Assembly: GCF_029168945.1 (NCBI RefSeq)
Contig: NC_083601.1
Coordinates: 74,451,595-74,515,594, forward strand
DNA: 64,000 nucleotides
Origin: Cannabis sativa
Taxonomy: Eukaryota > Streptophyta > Magnoliopsida > Rosales > Cannabaceae
Direction of reading: 5' to 3'
Notes under the pieces: generated by a model
The model's database searches: none
The model's input: only the letters and a program-made list of their open reading frames with translations
Told to the model about the DNA's origin: nothing
In this document: positions 55,968 through 64,000 of the stretch, in pieces
How the letters are laid out: the number at the start of each line of letters is the position of its first letter
Numbering within the stretch: the first letter of the stretch is position 1
Translations under genes and position numbers: made by a program

Positions 55968-58192
55968 TGTAAAGCCCGCTTAGTTAATTTGGAAATTAGC
56001 AGTTATTTATGTTAAACAGGAAATTATTTATAGCTATTTAAATAATTTATCATTGTTATTTATGGAATTCAGATATGCATGAGTATGTTATCAGTAGCTT
56101 TTATATTTCGCATTTCCGGTGTCCGGTATTTTGGAACACGGCGTTTGGCTCAGTAGAAATCACAACTTAGTATGTTAGTATTTTTGGGGACGGGTTTTAG
56201 ACATTGGGAATGTCGGGAATGGCCGGGAATTTAGAATGTCCCAAAAATACCCCTTTAGTATGATTTATGTGATTTTATGGTGGAGGGGCAAAATGGTCTT
56301 TTTGCCCCATTTGTGTTTTGTCTTATATGATTTAATAAATGAATTAAATGTTTATTTCTAATTAATCTTTTTGGCTGAAATGGTTTTATTAAGATGGTAT
56401 TATATGATTTTTCTTTCATTTTACAACACTTAGAAAAATTCCAAAAAAAAAAACTTTCAAACTCTCTCTTTCTTTCCCTTCCACTTTCGGCCAGCCTTGA
56501 GCAGCTAGGAGGGGGTGTTTTTCCTTTGATTTTGGCTGGTTATTCATCATCCTTTAAGGTCTATTGCAAGCTAGGTTGGTTCATGTCTCTTTCCCTCTTT
56601 AATTTCTTGAAGAAAATGTGTGAAAATGTGAAATGCATGTTGGTTTTTATGTGATTCTTGCTGCTGTGATTTGAGGTTAATTTCAGAGGTTAATGCTTGT
56701 TAGATTAAGGCTATTTAGGTTGTTTTGAAGCATGATAGTTAGATTGAGCTAAGCTTTGTTGTTTTTATGTAAAAAATGTGATTTTTGAGAGAAAATGCTA
56801 TGATATGTTTCTGTGTTATTGCTGGATGTTTATGTTAGTTTGCAGAGGTATTTTTTATGCTTAGTTAAGTAGAATTAACTAGGCTAGGATGCATGTTAGT
56901 GGATTTAACCAAGTTTGAGTTCTTGAACTCAAAGCTTGGTCTTTAATGGTGAATTTGGTATATGTGTTTTCTGGGTGAATTTGATGCCTTGGAATTGTTA
57001 TTTGGGGCATATAGAACAGGTCTGGAAAGTTTGGGACCAATTGGGTTTGAATTGGTCAAGTTAGGAGATTTTTAGTTGGTCGCTGCGAGGAACCGGAATT
57101 CGGTTGAGCATCCGGAATTCGGATGGGGGTTCGAAATTTCCCGGAAACCGGAATTCGGTTGGGCAGTCTGGGTTGGGGATTTTTCAGAACCCTAGTTTTC
57201 CTCGTTTTTGGGTTTTTAGGGGTATTGCCATGCTTTTTATCGATAGGGAAACTTTTAGTTTCAAGTTTTAGTCCCCGGGAAGTGATTTAGCGTGTCACTT
57301 ATAGCGTTGTGATTTTTATGGTTTAGGAGCCGAATCCGCCGTTCGGCTTCGGCCAGTTGTTGACGCACACCCGAAATCGGAATCCGGGTAAGATTAGTAT
57401 AACGGTATGCATATGTAGATTACATGTTTAGCGTGCATGTAGGAAGCCCGTTAGATTACATTAGATATGTATTAGGCTTCGAACCACCCAACCCCCGTCA
57501 CGTCGGTACGAGCCGGAGTATGACCAGTACGGAGTATGACCGGTTCGACCGTCAGCCGACACTGGTTGGTGGTTCAGTGCTATTGACCTATCCCGTCGGT
57601 ACAGGCCGGAGTATGACCAACGGCGGAGTATGACCGGCTCGACCGATCGGGAGGATACTTGTCAATAGTACCGTCCCCGAACGTTCAAAACTCGGTACCA
57701 TGTTGGACATGGCGGTAGTGCTCGGTACCATGTTGGACATGGCAAGTAAGCGGGACTCGGTATCGTGTTGGACACGGCGATCGGTTTTATGTATGATATT
57801 ATTATGCTTTTCTTACCGAGTCCGTCGACTCACGGTTTACGTTCATGTGTAGGTAAAGGCAAGGCATGGGCGATGGACCGTGACCGAGCATTTGAGATTG
57901 TACATGTCGGGGCGGTTAGGCTGGAGCGTACGATCCTCGGGACAAACAGGCCGAGATTTTTGTAATCGTCGTTAGACGACTTTCATTTTGATGTAAAAGT
58001 TGAACAGTTAAAAAGTTTGTAAATATTTTTATAAATCGGGATCCCGAGACTTTTTGTAAAATGGTTTATAAGTTTAATGAAAAAGCAAAATTTTAATTAA
58101 TCACGTTTTTCCATAAACCTCGTTGATTAGCAACGAGCCGCACAAGACGTTTAAAAATCACGTAATACGCCTAAGATAGTTAGGGTGTTACA
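55968..58192 (+). repeat. 5' LTR of the chromovirus
   Basis: 2225 bp, TGTAAAGCCCG...GGTGTTACA. It contains repeats of ccggaattcgg (57091-57150), of cggagtatgacc (57510-57640) and three units of ctcggtaccatgttggacatggc (57690-57782). It also carries an 86-codon ORF (56394-56654) duplicated in the 3' LTR, with no known role. Confidence 0.95.
57495..57785 (+). repeat. GC-rich short tandem repeats in the chromovirus LTR
   Basis: Four copies of cggagtatgaccrr in two pairs (57512-57640), each next to ggtacragcc or ggttcgaccg. They are followed by three copies of a unit ctcggtaccatgttggacatgg at about 57692, 57721 and 57756 (the third diverged). CpG-rich. Confidence 0.8.
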
Positions 58193-58195
58193 ATT

Positions 58196-58213
58196 TGGTA
58201 TCGAGCCGCTGTG
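58196..58213 (+). other. Primer binding site of the chromovirus
   Basis: tggtatcgagccgctgtg, three bases after the LTR end; resembles the Met-tRNA complement tggtatcagagc with one base missing. Confidence 0.75.
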
Positions 58214-58491
58214 TTGTCTTAGAAGATCGTCACGACATGTACAATCATCATCGGCGGTTAGCTCGGTTCACGGTTCGGTAAGCCTTTATTGCTTTAGTAG
58301 TTTATTTTATTCGGTTATAAAAAAAAAAAAAAAAAAAAAAAAAGAAAAGCTGTTAGGAAGCATGTTAGTAGCTTTGATAGTAGAATAGGCGCATGTTTCA
58401 TTTCTAATTTCCAAATTAAGCGGCAATAGTAAGCTCGCCTTGAATACGACCTGATATGCCAACTCTTGGTTTCGCAGGCGGTTCTAACTAG
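58214..58491 (+). other. Chromovirus leader with poly-A run
   Basis: No gene. A run of about 24 A at 58320-58343. An acceptor-like ttcgcag precedes the gag ATG by about 20 bp. Confidence 0.6.
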
Positions 58492-59725
58492 ATGGACGCC
58501 AGGCGGACTACCAGGAGTCGGGGCAACTCCGTGGGGTCGAATCAGGGGGAGGGAGCTCGGTTTCCCCCACCCGCTAGGGGCCGAGGTAGAGGTCCCCGAG
58601 GCGGGGCTCGTGGTCGGGGTGATGAGAACCCGCCACGGGCGCCTGAGCTCCCCGGCCCGATCGTGGAGCCCCGAATCGGGAGTTGCGGTTTGCGGAGATG
58701 CAAGCCGGATCGAAGAACAAGACCTCGAGATTCGAGAGGTTGAGACGGCGGGGTGCTCCTGCGGTTCCGGTGCCGGTAGTTCCGGTGGCACCTTCTTGCC
58801 CAGGCCAAGATAGTGGTGGCGGCCCATAGATTGGAACCATTGTATGAGCGGTTCCGAAGCAAGCACCTCCGTATTCCCGGGAGGTCCGGATGTGTCGAAA
58901 GCCGAGCGGTGGCTTACGGTGATCACCGAGTCGAACTTTATGGGTGTCACCGGTAACGACAGAGTGGTGTGCGCCACATTCCGGGCCCGGGAGGATGCCC
59001 TGGTATGGTGGGACATGGTGTCTCAGATTCACGATGTCACCACCATGACCTGGGAAAGGTTCCAGGAACTCTTCAACGCAAAGTACTATAATGAGGCGGT
59101 TAGAAGCGCCAAGAGGAAAGAGTTCGTTCACCTGACCCAGCGGGAGAACATGAGTGTCACTGAGTATACTACTCGGTTGGCCGTTGGCGAGGTTAGCCTC
59201 GGGAATTGTGCCGACCGACTTCGGCAGAAGGAGAAGTATCTGGACGGGTTGAGTCCCAAGATCAGGCATGACCTGATGATTACCACTGACGACAGCACCA
59301 CCTATGCTCAGATGGTGGAGAAGGCACTGCGAGCTGAGGGCGCAGTGGGGTGCATGTCAGAATCAGCCAGTACTCCGGTTAGTGGCGGAGCTCCTACCCC
59401 TCCTGCATCAGGCTTCAGCAGGGGGAGTAGTGGTTCGGCCATTCATCAGAGGAAGAGGGCACCCACTGCTTCCGGCGGCTCGAGTCAGAACAAGAGGTTC
59501 CGGGGGAACCGAACGGCAGGGAGTCGTCCGGTGGTAATGAGACCCGATTCTCCTATCCCGAGTGCCCTAGTTGCGAGGCATCATCGGGGAGAGTGCAAGG
59601 GGCGGGGATGCTTTCATTGTGGCATGCCCGGGCACTTCAAGAGGGAATGTCCCCGGCTCGCCGGAGGCACCGAGAGCTCCAGCGATACCCACTCCAGCCA
59701 GGGTATTCGCCATCACGCAGGCTGA
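58492..59725 (+). pseudogene. Chromovirus gag, frameshifted
   Basis: ATG at 58492 opens a basic, Arg/Gly-rich N-terminus (ARGRGRGPRGGARGRG) that runs out of frame by 58743. The gag core follows in the frame of 58844-59725: GGPDVSKAERWLTVI, TGNDRVVCATF, LVWWDMVSQIHDVTTMTWE, FNAKYYNEAVRSAKRKEF, YLDGLSPKIRHDL, and a CCHC zinc knuckle (CFHCGMPGHFKREC, about residues 258-271 of that piece). Inside, RLAVGEVSLGNCADRLRQKE at about 59172-59232 is out of frame with its surroundings, showing a pair of compensating indels. Capsid and RNA-binding protein; not producible as one frame here. Confidence 0.88.
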
Positions 59726-60305
59726 TGCAGATGCCAGCCCATCAGTTGTTACAGGTCAGATTTTTATTAACGACTCGCTTTATTCAGTGCTGTTTGATTC
59801 TGGGGCTACACGTTCTTATGTGGCGGCCAGAGTCTTTAGTAAGATGGGTAGACCCTATGATAGATATGAATCAGGGTTTGGAACCCTGTTACCTGGCGGA
59901 GAATTGGTTATCTCCAATAGGTGGATTAGGTCTATGCCGATCAGTATAGATGGTAGAGAGTTAAGCGCTGATCTGATAGAGATGAGCTTAGTCGAATTTG
60001 ATATTATTTTAGGAATGGATTTCCTATCTAAATATTCGGCGAGCATTGACTGTAAGAGGAAGATGGTGGTCTTCCAACCGGAAAGTGAAGAACCGTTCGT
60101 GTTTGTGGGTTCGGTTCAGGGATCTCGGATCCCGGTGATCTCGGCTATGTCAGCGAGAGAATTATTGCACAGTGGGTGCTTAGGGTTTCTGGCCGTGGTG
60201 GTGGACACCACTCGGCCAGACACCATTCGGCCAGAGGATGTCAGTGTGGTTCGGGAATTTTTGGACGTTTTTCCCGAAGAACTTACCACCTCATCGGGAG
60301 ATTGA
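59571..60305 (+). pseudogene. Chromovirus protease
   Basis: Continues the polyprotein in another frame from gag. The aspartic protease has LFDSGATRSYVA (active-site DSG) and IILGMDFLSKYSA, the usual closing motif. It then runs through FLDVFPEEL into out-of-frame sequence, because a one-base insertion near 60280 puts the RT in the next frame. It would cleave the gag-pol polyprotein. Confidence 0.9.
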
Positions 60306-63153
60306 CTTCGTGATTGACTTGGCACCAGGGGTGGATCCGGTTTCTAAAGCCCCGTATAGGATGGCTCCAGCTGAACTTAAGGAATTGAAGATTCAGCTCC
60401 AAGGGTTGCTTGACATAGGGTTCATTCGGCCCAGTGTGTCACCCTGGGGAGCCCCGGTTTTGTTCGTGAAGAAGAAGGATGGATCTATGAGGATGTGCAT
60501 CGACTACAGAGAGTTGAACAAGCTGACGGTGAAGAATAAATATCCATTACCTAGGATCGATGACTTGTTCGATCAGCTTCAGGGGAAGACGGTCTTTTCT
60601 AAGATTGATCTCCGTTCGGGTTATCATCAGTTGAGGATCCGAGAGGAGGACATTCCAAAGACGGCTTTCCGCACTAGGTATGGACACTACGAGTTTCTGG
60701 TTATGTCATTCGGACTAACCAATGCTCCTGCAGCATTCATGGACCTGATGAATAGAGTATTCAAGGATTTCCTCGATATCTGTGTGATTGTGTTTATCGA
60801 CGACATCCTCGTGTACTCTCAGTCAGAAGAGGAGCATGAGTTACATCTTCAGAGGGTGCTACAACGACTTCGAGAACACAAGCTCTACGCCAAGTTCAAG
60901 AAATGTGAGTTCTGGTTGTCTCAGGTGTCCTTCCTAGGACACATTGTGGGTAAGGATGGGATCAAGGTGGATCCCGGGAAGATTGAATCCGTCAGGGATT
61001 GGCCGAGACCGAAGACAGTGACAGAGATCAGAAGCTTCTTGGGATTAGCTGGGTACTACCGTAGGTTCGTGGAGGGGTTCTCCAAAATTTCAATGCCCCT
61101 AACCGAGCTTACAAAGAAGAATCAGCGATTTATCTGGTCAGATAAATGCGAAGCTAGTTTTCAGGAGCTGAAACAGAGGTTGATTACTGCTCCGGTACTA
61201 GCTTTGCCTTCGGACAAGGAGAAGTTCGTGGTCTATTGTGACGCATCCAAACAGGGTTTGGGGTGCGTATTGATACAAGCCGATCGGGTTATCGCTTATG
61301 CCTCCCGTCAGTTAAAGGACTATGAACAGCGATACCCGACTCATGATTTAGAATTGGCCGCAGTGGTTTTTGCACTGAAGATTTGGCGGCATTACCTTTA
61401 TGGGGAGAAGTGCGAGATCTATACCGACCATAAAAGTCTCAAGTATTTCTTTACTCAGAAAGATTTGAACATGAGACAAAGGCGTTGGTTGGAACTAGTG
61501 AAGGATTATGATTGTGAGATCCTTTACCATCCCGGGAAAGCCAATGTAGTGGCCGATGCCCTGAGCAGAAAGGGTCCCGGGCAAGTGGCTAGCATGGTTC
61601 AGATCTCACCCCAGCTAGCAGAGGATATGGTTAGATCCAGCATTGAGTTTGTGGTAGGTCAGCTTCACAACTTAACGCTGCAATCTGATCTGCTAGAAAG
61701 AATAAAGGTTGCTCAGACAACAGATCCGGAGTTAGTGAAGATCCGAGATGAGGTATTGGCTGGACAAGCCAAAGACTTTTCAGTGTCAGCTAGTGGAATG
61801 CTTTTGTATAAAGCCAGGGTTTGTGTCCCGAACAGTGTGGACTTGAGAAACGAGATCTTTGAGGAGGCTCATTCTACTCCATATTCTCTACATCCCGGCA
61901 CCACCAAGATGTACCAAGACTTGAAACCGTACTTCTGGTGGAACGGTATGAAGAAGAATTTGGTAGAATTCGTATCGAGATGCCTCACGTGTCAGCAGAT
62001 CAAGGCTGAACATCAGAGACCAGCAGGGTTGTTGCAGCCTCTAACCCTACCAGAATGGAAATGGGAGGATATTACGATGGATTTTGTGGTCGGATTACCT
62101 AGGACCACGGGTATGTATGATTCCATCTGGGTAGTGGTGGATCGATTTACGAAATCTGCTCATTTTCTGCCGGTCAGAACAACGTTTACAGTGGATCAGT
62201 TGGCAGAGTTATACGTCAGGGAGATAGTGAGACTTCACGGGGTACCGAAGTCTATAGTTTCGGACAGGGATCCGAAATTCACCTCCAAATTTTGGCAAAG
62301 TTTGCAACGGGCAATGGGTACAAAGCTAAAATTCAGTACAGCATTCCATCCTCAGACAGATGGTCAGTCCGAAAGGACAATTCAGATATTGGAGGATATG
62401 TTGAGAGCCTGTGTTATGGACTTTGAGGGTTCATGGAGTAAATACCTACCGTTGATAGAGTTTTCTTACAACAACAGTTACCAGAGTACGATAGGGATGG
62501 CACCCTACGAACTGTTGTACGGTAGAAAGTGTAGATCCCCTATCCACTGGGATGAGACAGGGGAGAGGAAATACCTAGGTCCAGAATCAGTTCAGCGGAC
62601 CAACGAGGCAATAGAGAAGATTAAATCTAGAATGCTTGCCTCGCAGAGCAGACAGAAGAGTTACGCAGATCCGAAACGTAGGGATGTTGAGTTCCGAGTA
62701 GGGGACCATGTGTTTTTGCTAGTATCTCCGATGAAGGGGATTAAACGTTTCGGGAAAAGAGGCAAGTTATGCCCTAGGTTTACGGGACCTTTCGAGATTC
62801 TCGAGAAGATAGGTCAAGTGGCATACCGATTAGCATTGCCTCCAGCTTTATCAGCAGTGCACAACGTATTTCATGTCTCAATGTTGAGAAAATACGTTTC
62901 AGACCCCTCTCATATACTCAGTTATGAGAGCCTTCAGCTTCAGTCAGATATGTCTTATGAAGAACAGCCAGTGCAGATCCTGGATAGAAAGGATAAAGTC
63001 CTACGGAATAAGACCATAGCGTTGGTCAAGGTTCCCTGGAGAAACAGTAAGGTGGAAGAAGCCACCTGGGAGCTAGAATCAGATATGCGAGCTCAATTTC
63101 CAGAGTTATTCAGGTTAGATTTCGGGGACGAAATCCTTTTAAGGGGGGGATAG
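60238..63153 (+). CDS. Chromovirus pol: RT, RNase H, integrase, chromodomain
   Basis: 971 open codons (native sequence from about residue 15). [33 protein letters not shown], and FIDDILVYS (186-194, the catalytic DD 188-189). RNase [11 protein letters not shown] (D335), [25 protein letters not shown]. Integrase: HHCC zinc finger (LHPGTTKMY ... CLTCQQ), catalytic D615, D676 and E712 with 35 residues between the last two, and a GPY/F-type module ([12 protein letters not shown]). The C-terminus (about 908-962) is a chromodomain-like fold ([11 protein letters not shown] ... [14 protein letters not shown]), thought to steer integration to heterochromatin. All catalytic residues are present. Only the missing link to protease/gag breaks the polyprotein. 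Confidence 0.95.
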   Translation: MSVWFGNFWTFFPKNLPPHREIDFVIDLAPGVDPVSKAPYRMAPAELKELKIQLQGLLDIGFIRPSVSPWGAPVLFVKKKDGSMRMCIDYRELNKLTVKNKYPLPRIDDLFDQLQGKTVFSKIDLRSGYHQLRIREEDIPKTAFRTRYGHYEFLVMSFGLTNAPAAFMDLMNRVFKDFLDICVIVFIDDILVYSQSEEEHELHLQRVLQRLREHKLYAKFKKCEFWLSQVSFLGHIVGKDGIKVDPGKIESVRDWPRPKTVTEIRSFLGLAGYYRRFVEGFSKISMPLTELTKKNQRFIWSDKCEASFQELKQRLITAPVLALPSDKEKFVVYCDASKQGLGCVLIQADRVIAYASRQLKDYEQRYPTHDLELAAVVFALKIWRHYLYGEKCEIYTDHKSLKYFFTQKDLNMRQRRWLELVKDYDCEILYHPGKANVVADALSRKGPGQVASMVQISPQLAEDMVRSSIEFVVGQLHNLTLQSDLLERIKVAQTTDPELVKIRDEVLAGQAKDFSVSASGMLLYKARVCVPNSVDLRNEIFEEAHSTPYSLHPGTTKMYQDLKPYFWWNGMKKNLVEFVSRCLTCQQIKAEHQRPAGLLQPLTLPEWKWEDITMDFVVGLPRTTGMYDSIWVVVDRFTKSAHFLPVRTTFTVDQLAELYVREIVRLHGVPKSIVSDRDPKFTSKFWQSLQRAMGTKLKFSTAFHPQTDGQSERTIQILEDMLRACVMDFEGSWSKYLPLIEFSYNNSYQSTIGMAPYELLYGRKCRSPIHWDETGERKYLGPESVQRTNEAIEKIKSRMLASQSRQKSYADPKRRDVEFRVGDHVFLLVSPMKGIKRFGKRGKLCPRFTGPFEILEKIGQVAYRLALPPALSAVHNVFHVSMLRKYVSDPSHILSYESLQLQSDMSYEEQPVQILDRKDKVLRNKTIALVKVPWRNSKVEEATWELESDMRAQFPELFRLDFGDEILLRGG
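63141..63150 (+). other. Polypurine tract of the chromovirus
   Basis: aaggggggga followed by tagt and then the 3' LTR at 63155; primes plus-strand DNA synthesis. The stop codon of pol overlaps this region. Confidence 0.88.
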
Positions 63154-63154
63154 T

Positions 63155-64000
63155 TGTAAAGCCCGCTTAGTTAATTTGGAAATTAGCAGTTATTTATGTT
63201 AAACAGGAAATTATTTATAGCTATTTAAATAATTTATCATTGTTATTTATGGAATTCAGATATGCATGAGTATGTTATCAGTAGCTTTTATATTTCGCAT
63301 TTCCGGTGTCCGGTATTTTGGAACACGGCGTTTGGCTCAGTAGAAATCACAACTTAGTATGTTAGTATTTTTGGGGACGGGTTTTAGACATTGGGAATGT
63401 CGGGAATGGCCGGGAATTTAGAATGTCCCAAAAATACCCCTTTAGTATGATTTATGTGATTTTATGGTGGAGGGGCAAAATGGTCTTTTTGCCCCATTTG
63501 TGTTTTGTCTTATATGATTTAATAAATGAATTAAATGTTTATTTCTAATTAATCTTTTTGGCTGAAATGGTTTTATTAAGATGGTATTATATGATTTTTC
63601 TTTCATTTTACAACACTTAGAAAAATTCCAAAAAAAAAAACTTTCAAACTCTCTCTTTCTTTCCCTTCCACTTTCGGCCAGCCTTGAGCAGCTAGGAGGG
63701 GGTGTTTTTCCTTTGATTTTGGCTGGTTATTCATCATCCTTTAAGGTCTATTGCAAGCTAGGTTGGTTCATGTCTCTTTCCCTCTTTAATTTCTTGAAGA
63801 AAATGTGTGAAAATGTGAAATGCATGTTGGTTTTTATGTGATTCTTGCTGCTGTGATTTGAGGTTAATTTCAGAGGTTAATGCTTGTTAGATTAAGGCTA
63901 TTTAGGTTGTTTTGAAGCATGATAGTTAGATTGAGCTAAGCTTTGTTGTTTTTATGTAAAAAATGTGATTTTTGAGAGAAAATGCTATGATATGTTTCTG
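63155..64000 (+). repeat. 3' LTR of the chromovirus, partial
   Basis: Matches 55968-56813 without a difference that I could see; cut by the window end. Confidence 0.95.

Larger units (their letters stand above)
55968..64000 (+). mobile_element. Tekay/Del-type chromovirus (Ty3/gypsy), 3' LTR cut by window end
   Basis: 5' LTR 55968-58192; Met-type PBS at 58196; gag, protease, RT, RNase H and integrase; a C-terminal chromodomain-like segment; PPT 63141-63150; 3' LTR from 63155. The chromodomain wording and long (2.2 kb) CpG-rich LTR suit the Tekay (Del) clade. The 846 bp of 3' LTR present appear identical to the 5' LTR, so the insertion is recent. The expected right TSD (tctct, from 55963-55967) would lie outside the window near 65380. 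Confidence 0.93.

Noticed and set aside
56394..56654. 86-codon ORF in the chromovirus LTR, repeated at 63581-63841
   Set aside because: It is duplicated only because the LTR is duplicated, has a hydrophobic, poorly structured translation and no recognisable family.
1..64000. CRISPR arrays, bacterial operons, tRNA or rRNA genes
   Set aside because: None seen. The direct repeats present are tandem without unique spacers, and the sequence is plant nuclear DNA.

Overview
This is a transposon-dense stretch of a plant (probably eudicot) nuclear chromosome. The evidence is AT-rich, intron-bearing DNA; Ty1/copia and Ty3/gypsy elements of plant-specific lineages (Tat/Retand, Athila, Tekay/Del chromovirus); Helitrons with CTAG ends; and fragments of plant genes such as callose synthase. 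I cannot name the species. No intact host gene was found. The only host coding sequence in a natural-looking context is the last exon of a DEAD-box RNA helicase of the DDX55/Spb4 (plant RH18) type at about 38.2-38.5 kb.

1-38.2 kb is a multi-level LTR-retrotransposon nest. D, a decayed Tat/Retand-type gypsy on the minus strand (to 6504), is interrupted by A, a copia on the plus strand (6505-18354). A is hit twice: by E, a 6.2-kb Athila-like gag-pro-only element in its 5' LTR (8375-14554, TSD tgagt), and by C, a copia of the same family on the minus strand (18355-38185). C is in turn interrupted in its leader by B, a 10-kb same-family copia on the plus strand (23913-33961, TSD gtcag). B has nearly identical LTRs but a ruined coding region. 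The right-hand remainders of D, A and of C's outer LTR are absent, so a deletion or rearrangement brought the nest against the helicase exon.

38.5-45.4 kb holds a MULE transposase remnant, a candidate plus-strand Helitron H3 (40679-43152) rich in internal tandem repeats, and a multi-exon Ulp1/SENP (C48) protease pseudogene. Transposase plus Ulp1 is a known MULE combination (Kaonashi/CUMULE type).

45.4-52.7 kb is Helitron H1 (minus strand) with an RPA1-like gene remnant, a small LINE insertion with its own target duplication, and three captured callose-synthase exons on the opposite strand. A second Helitron, H2 (50371-52707), sits 13 bp inside H1's 5' end. It is followed by a 518-bp hAT-type MITE with a perfect 8-bp TSD, a LINE RNase H remnant and AT-rich intergenic DNA.

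55968 to the window end is a Tekay/Del chromovirus with a complete 5' LTR, PBS, gag, protease, RT, RNase H, integrase, chromodomain and PPT. Its 3' LTR is cut by the window end. The two LTR copies look identical where they overlap, yet gag and the protease-RT junction carry frameshifts.

The elements share replication roles: reverse transcription from tRNA-primed PBS sites to PPTs for the LTR elements, rolling-circle replication for the Helitrons, cut-and-paste for the MULE and hAT. Most copies here could move only with proteins supplied in trans.
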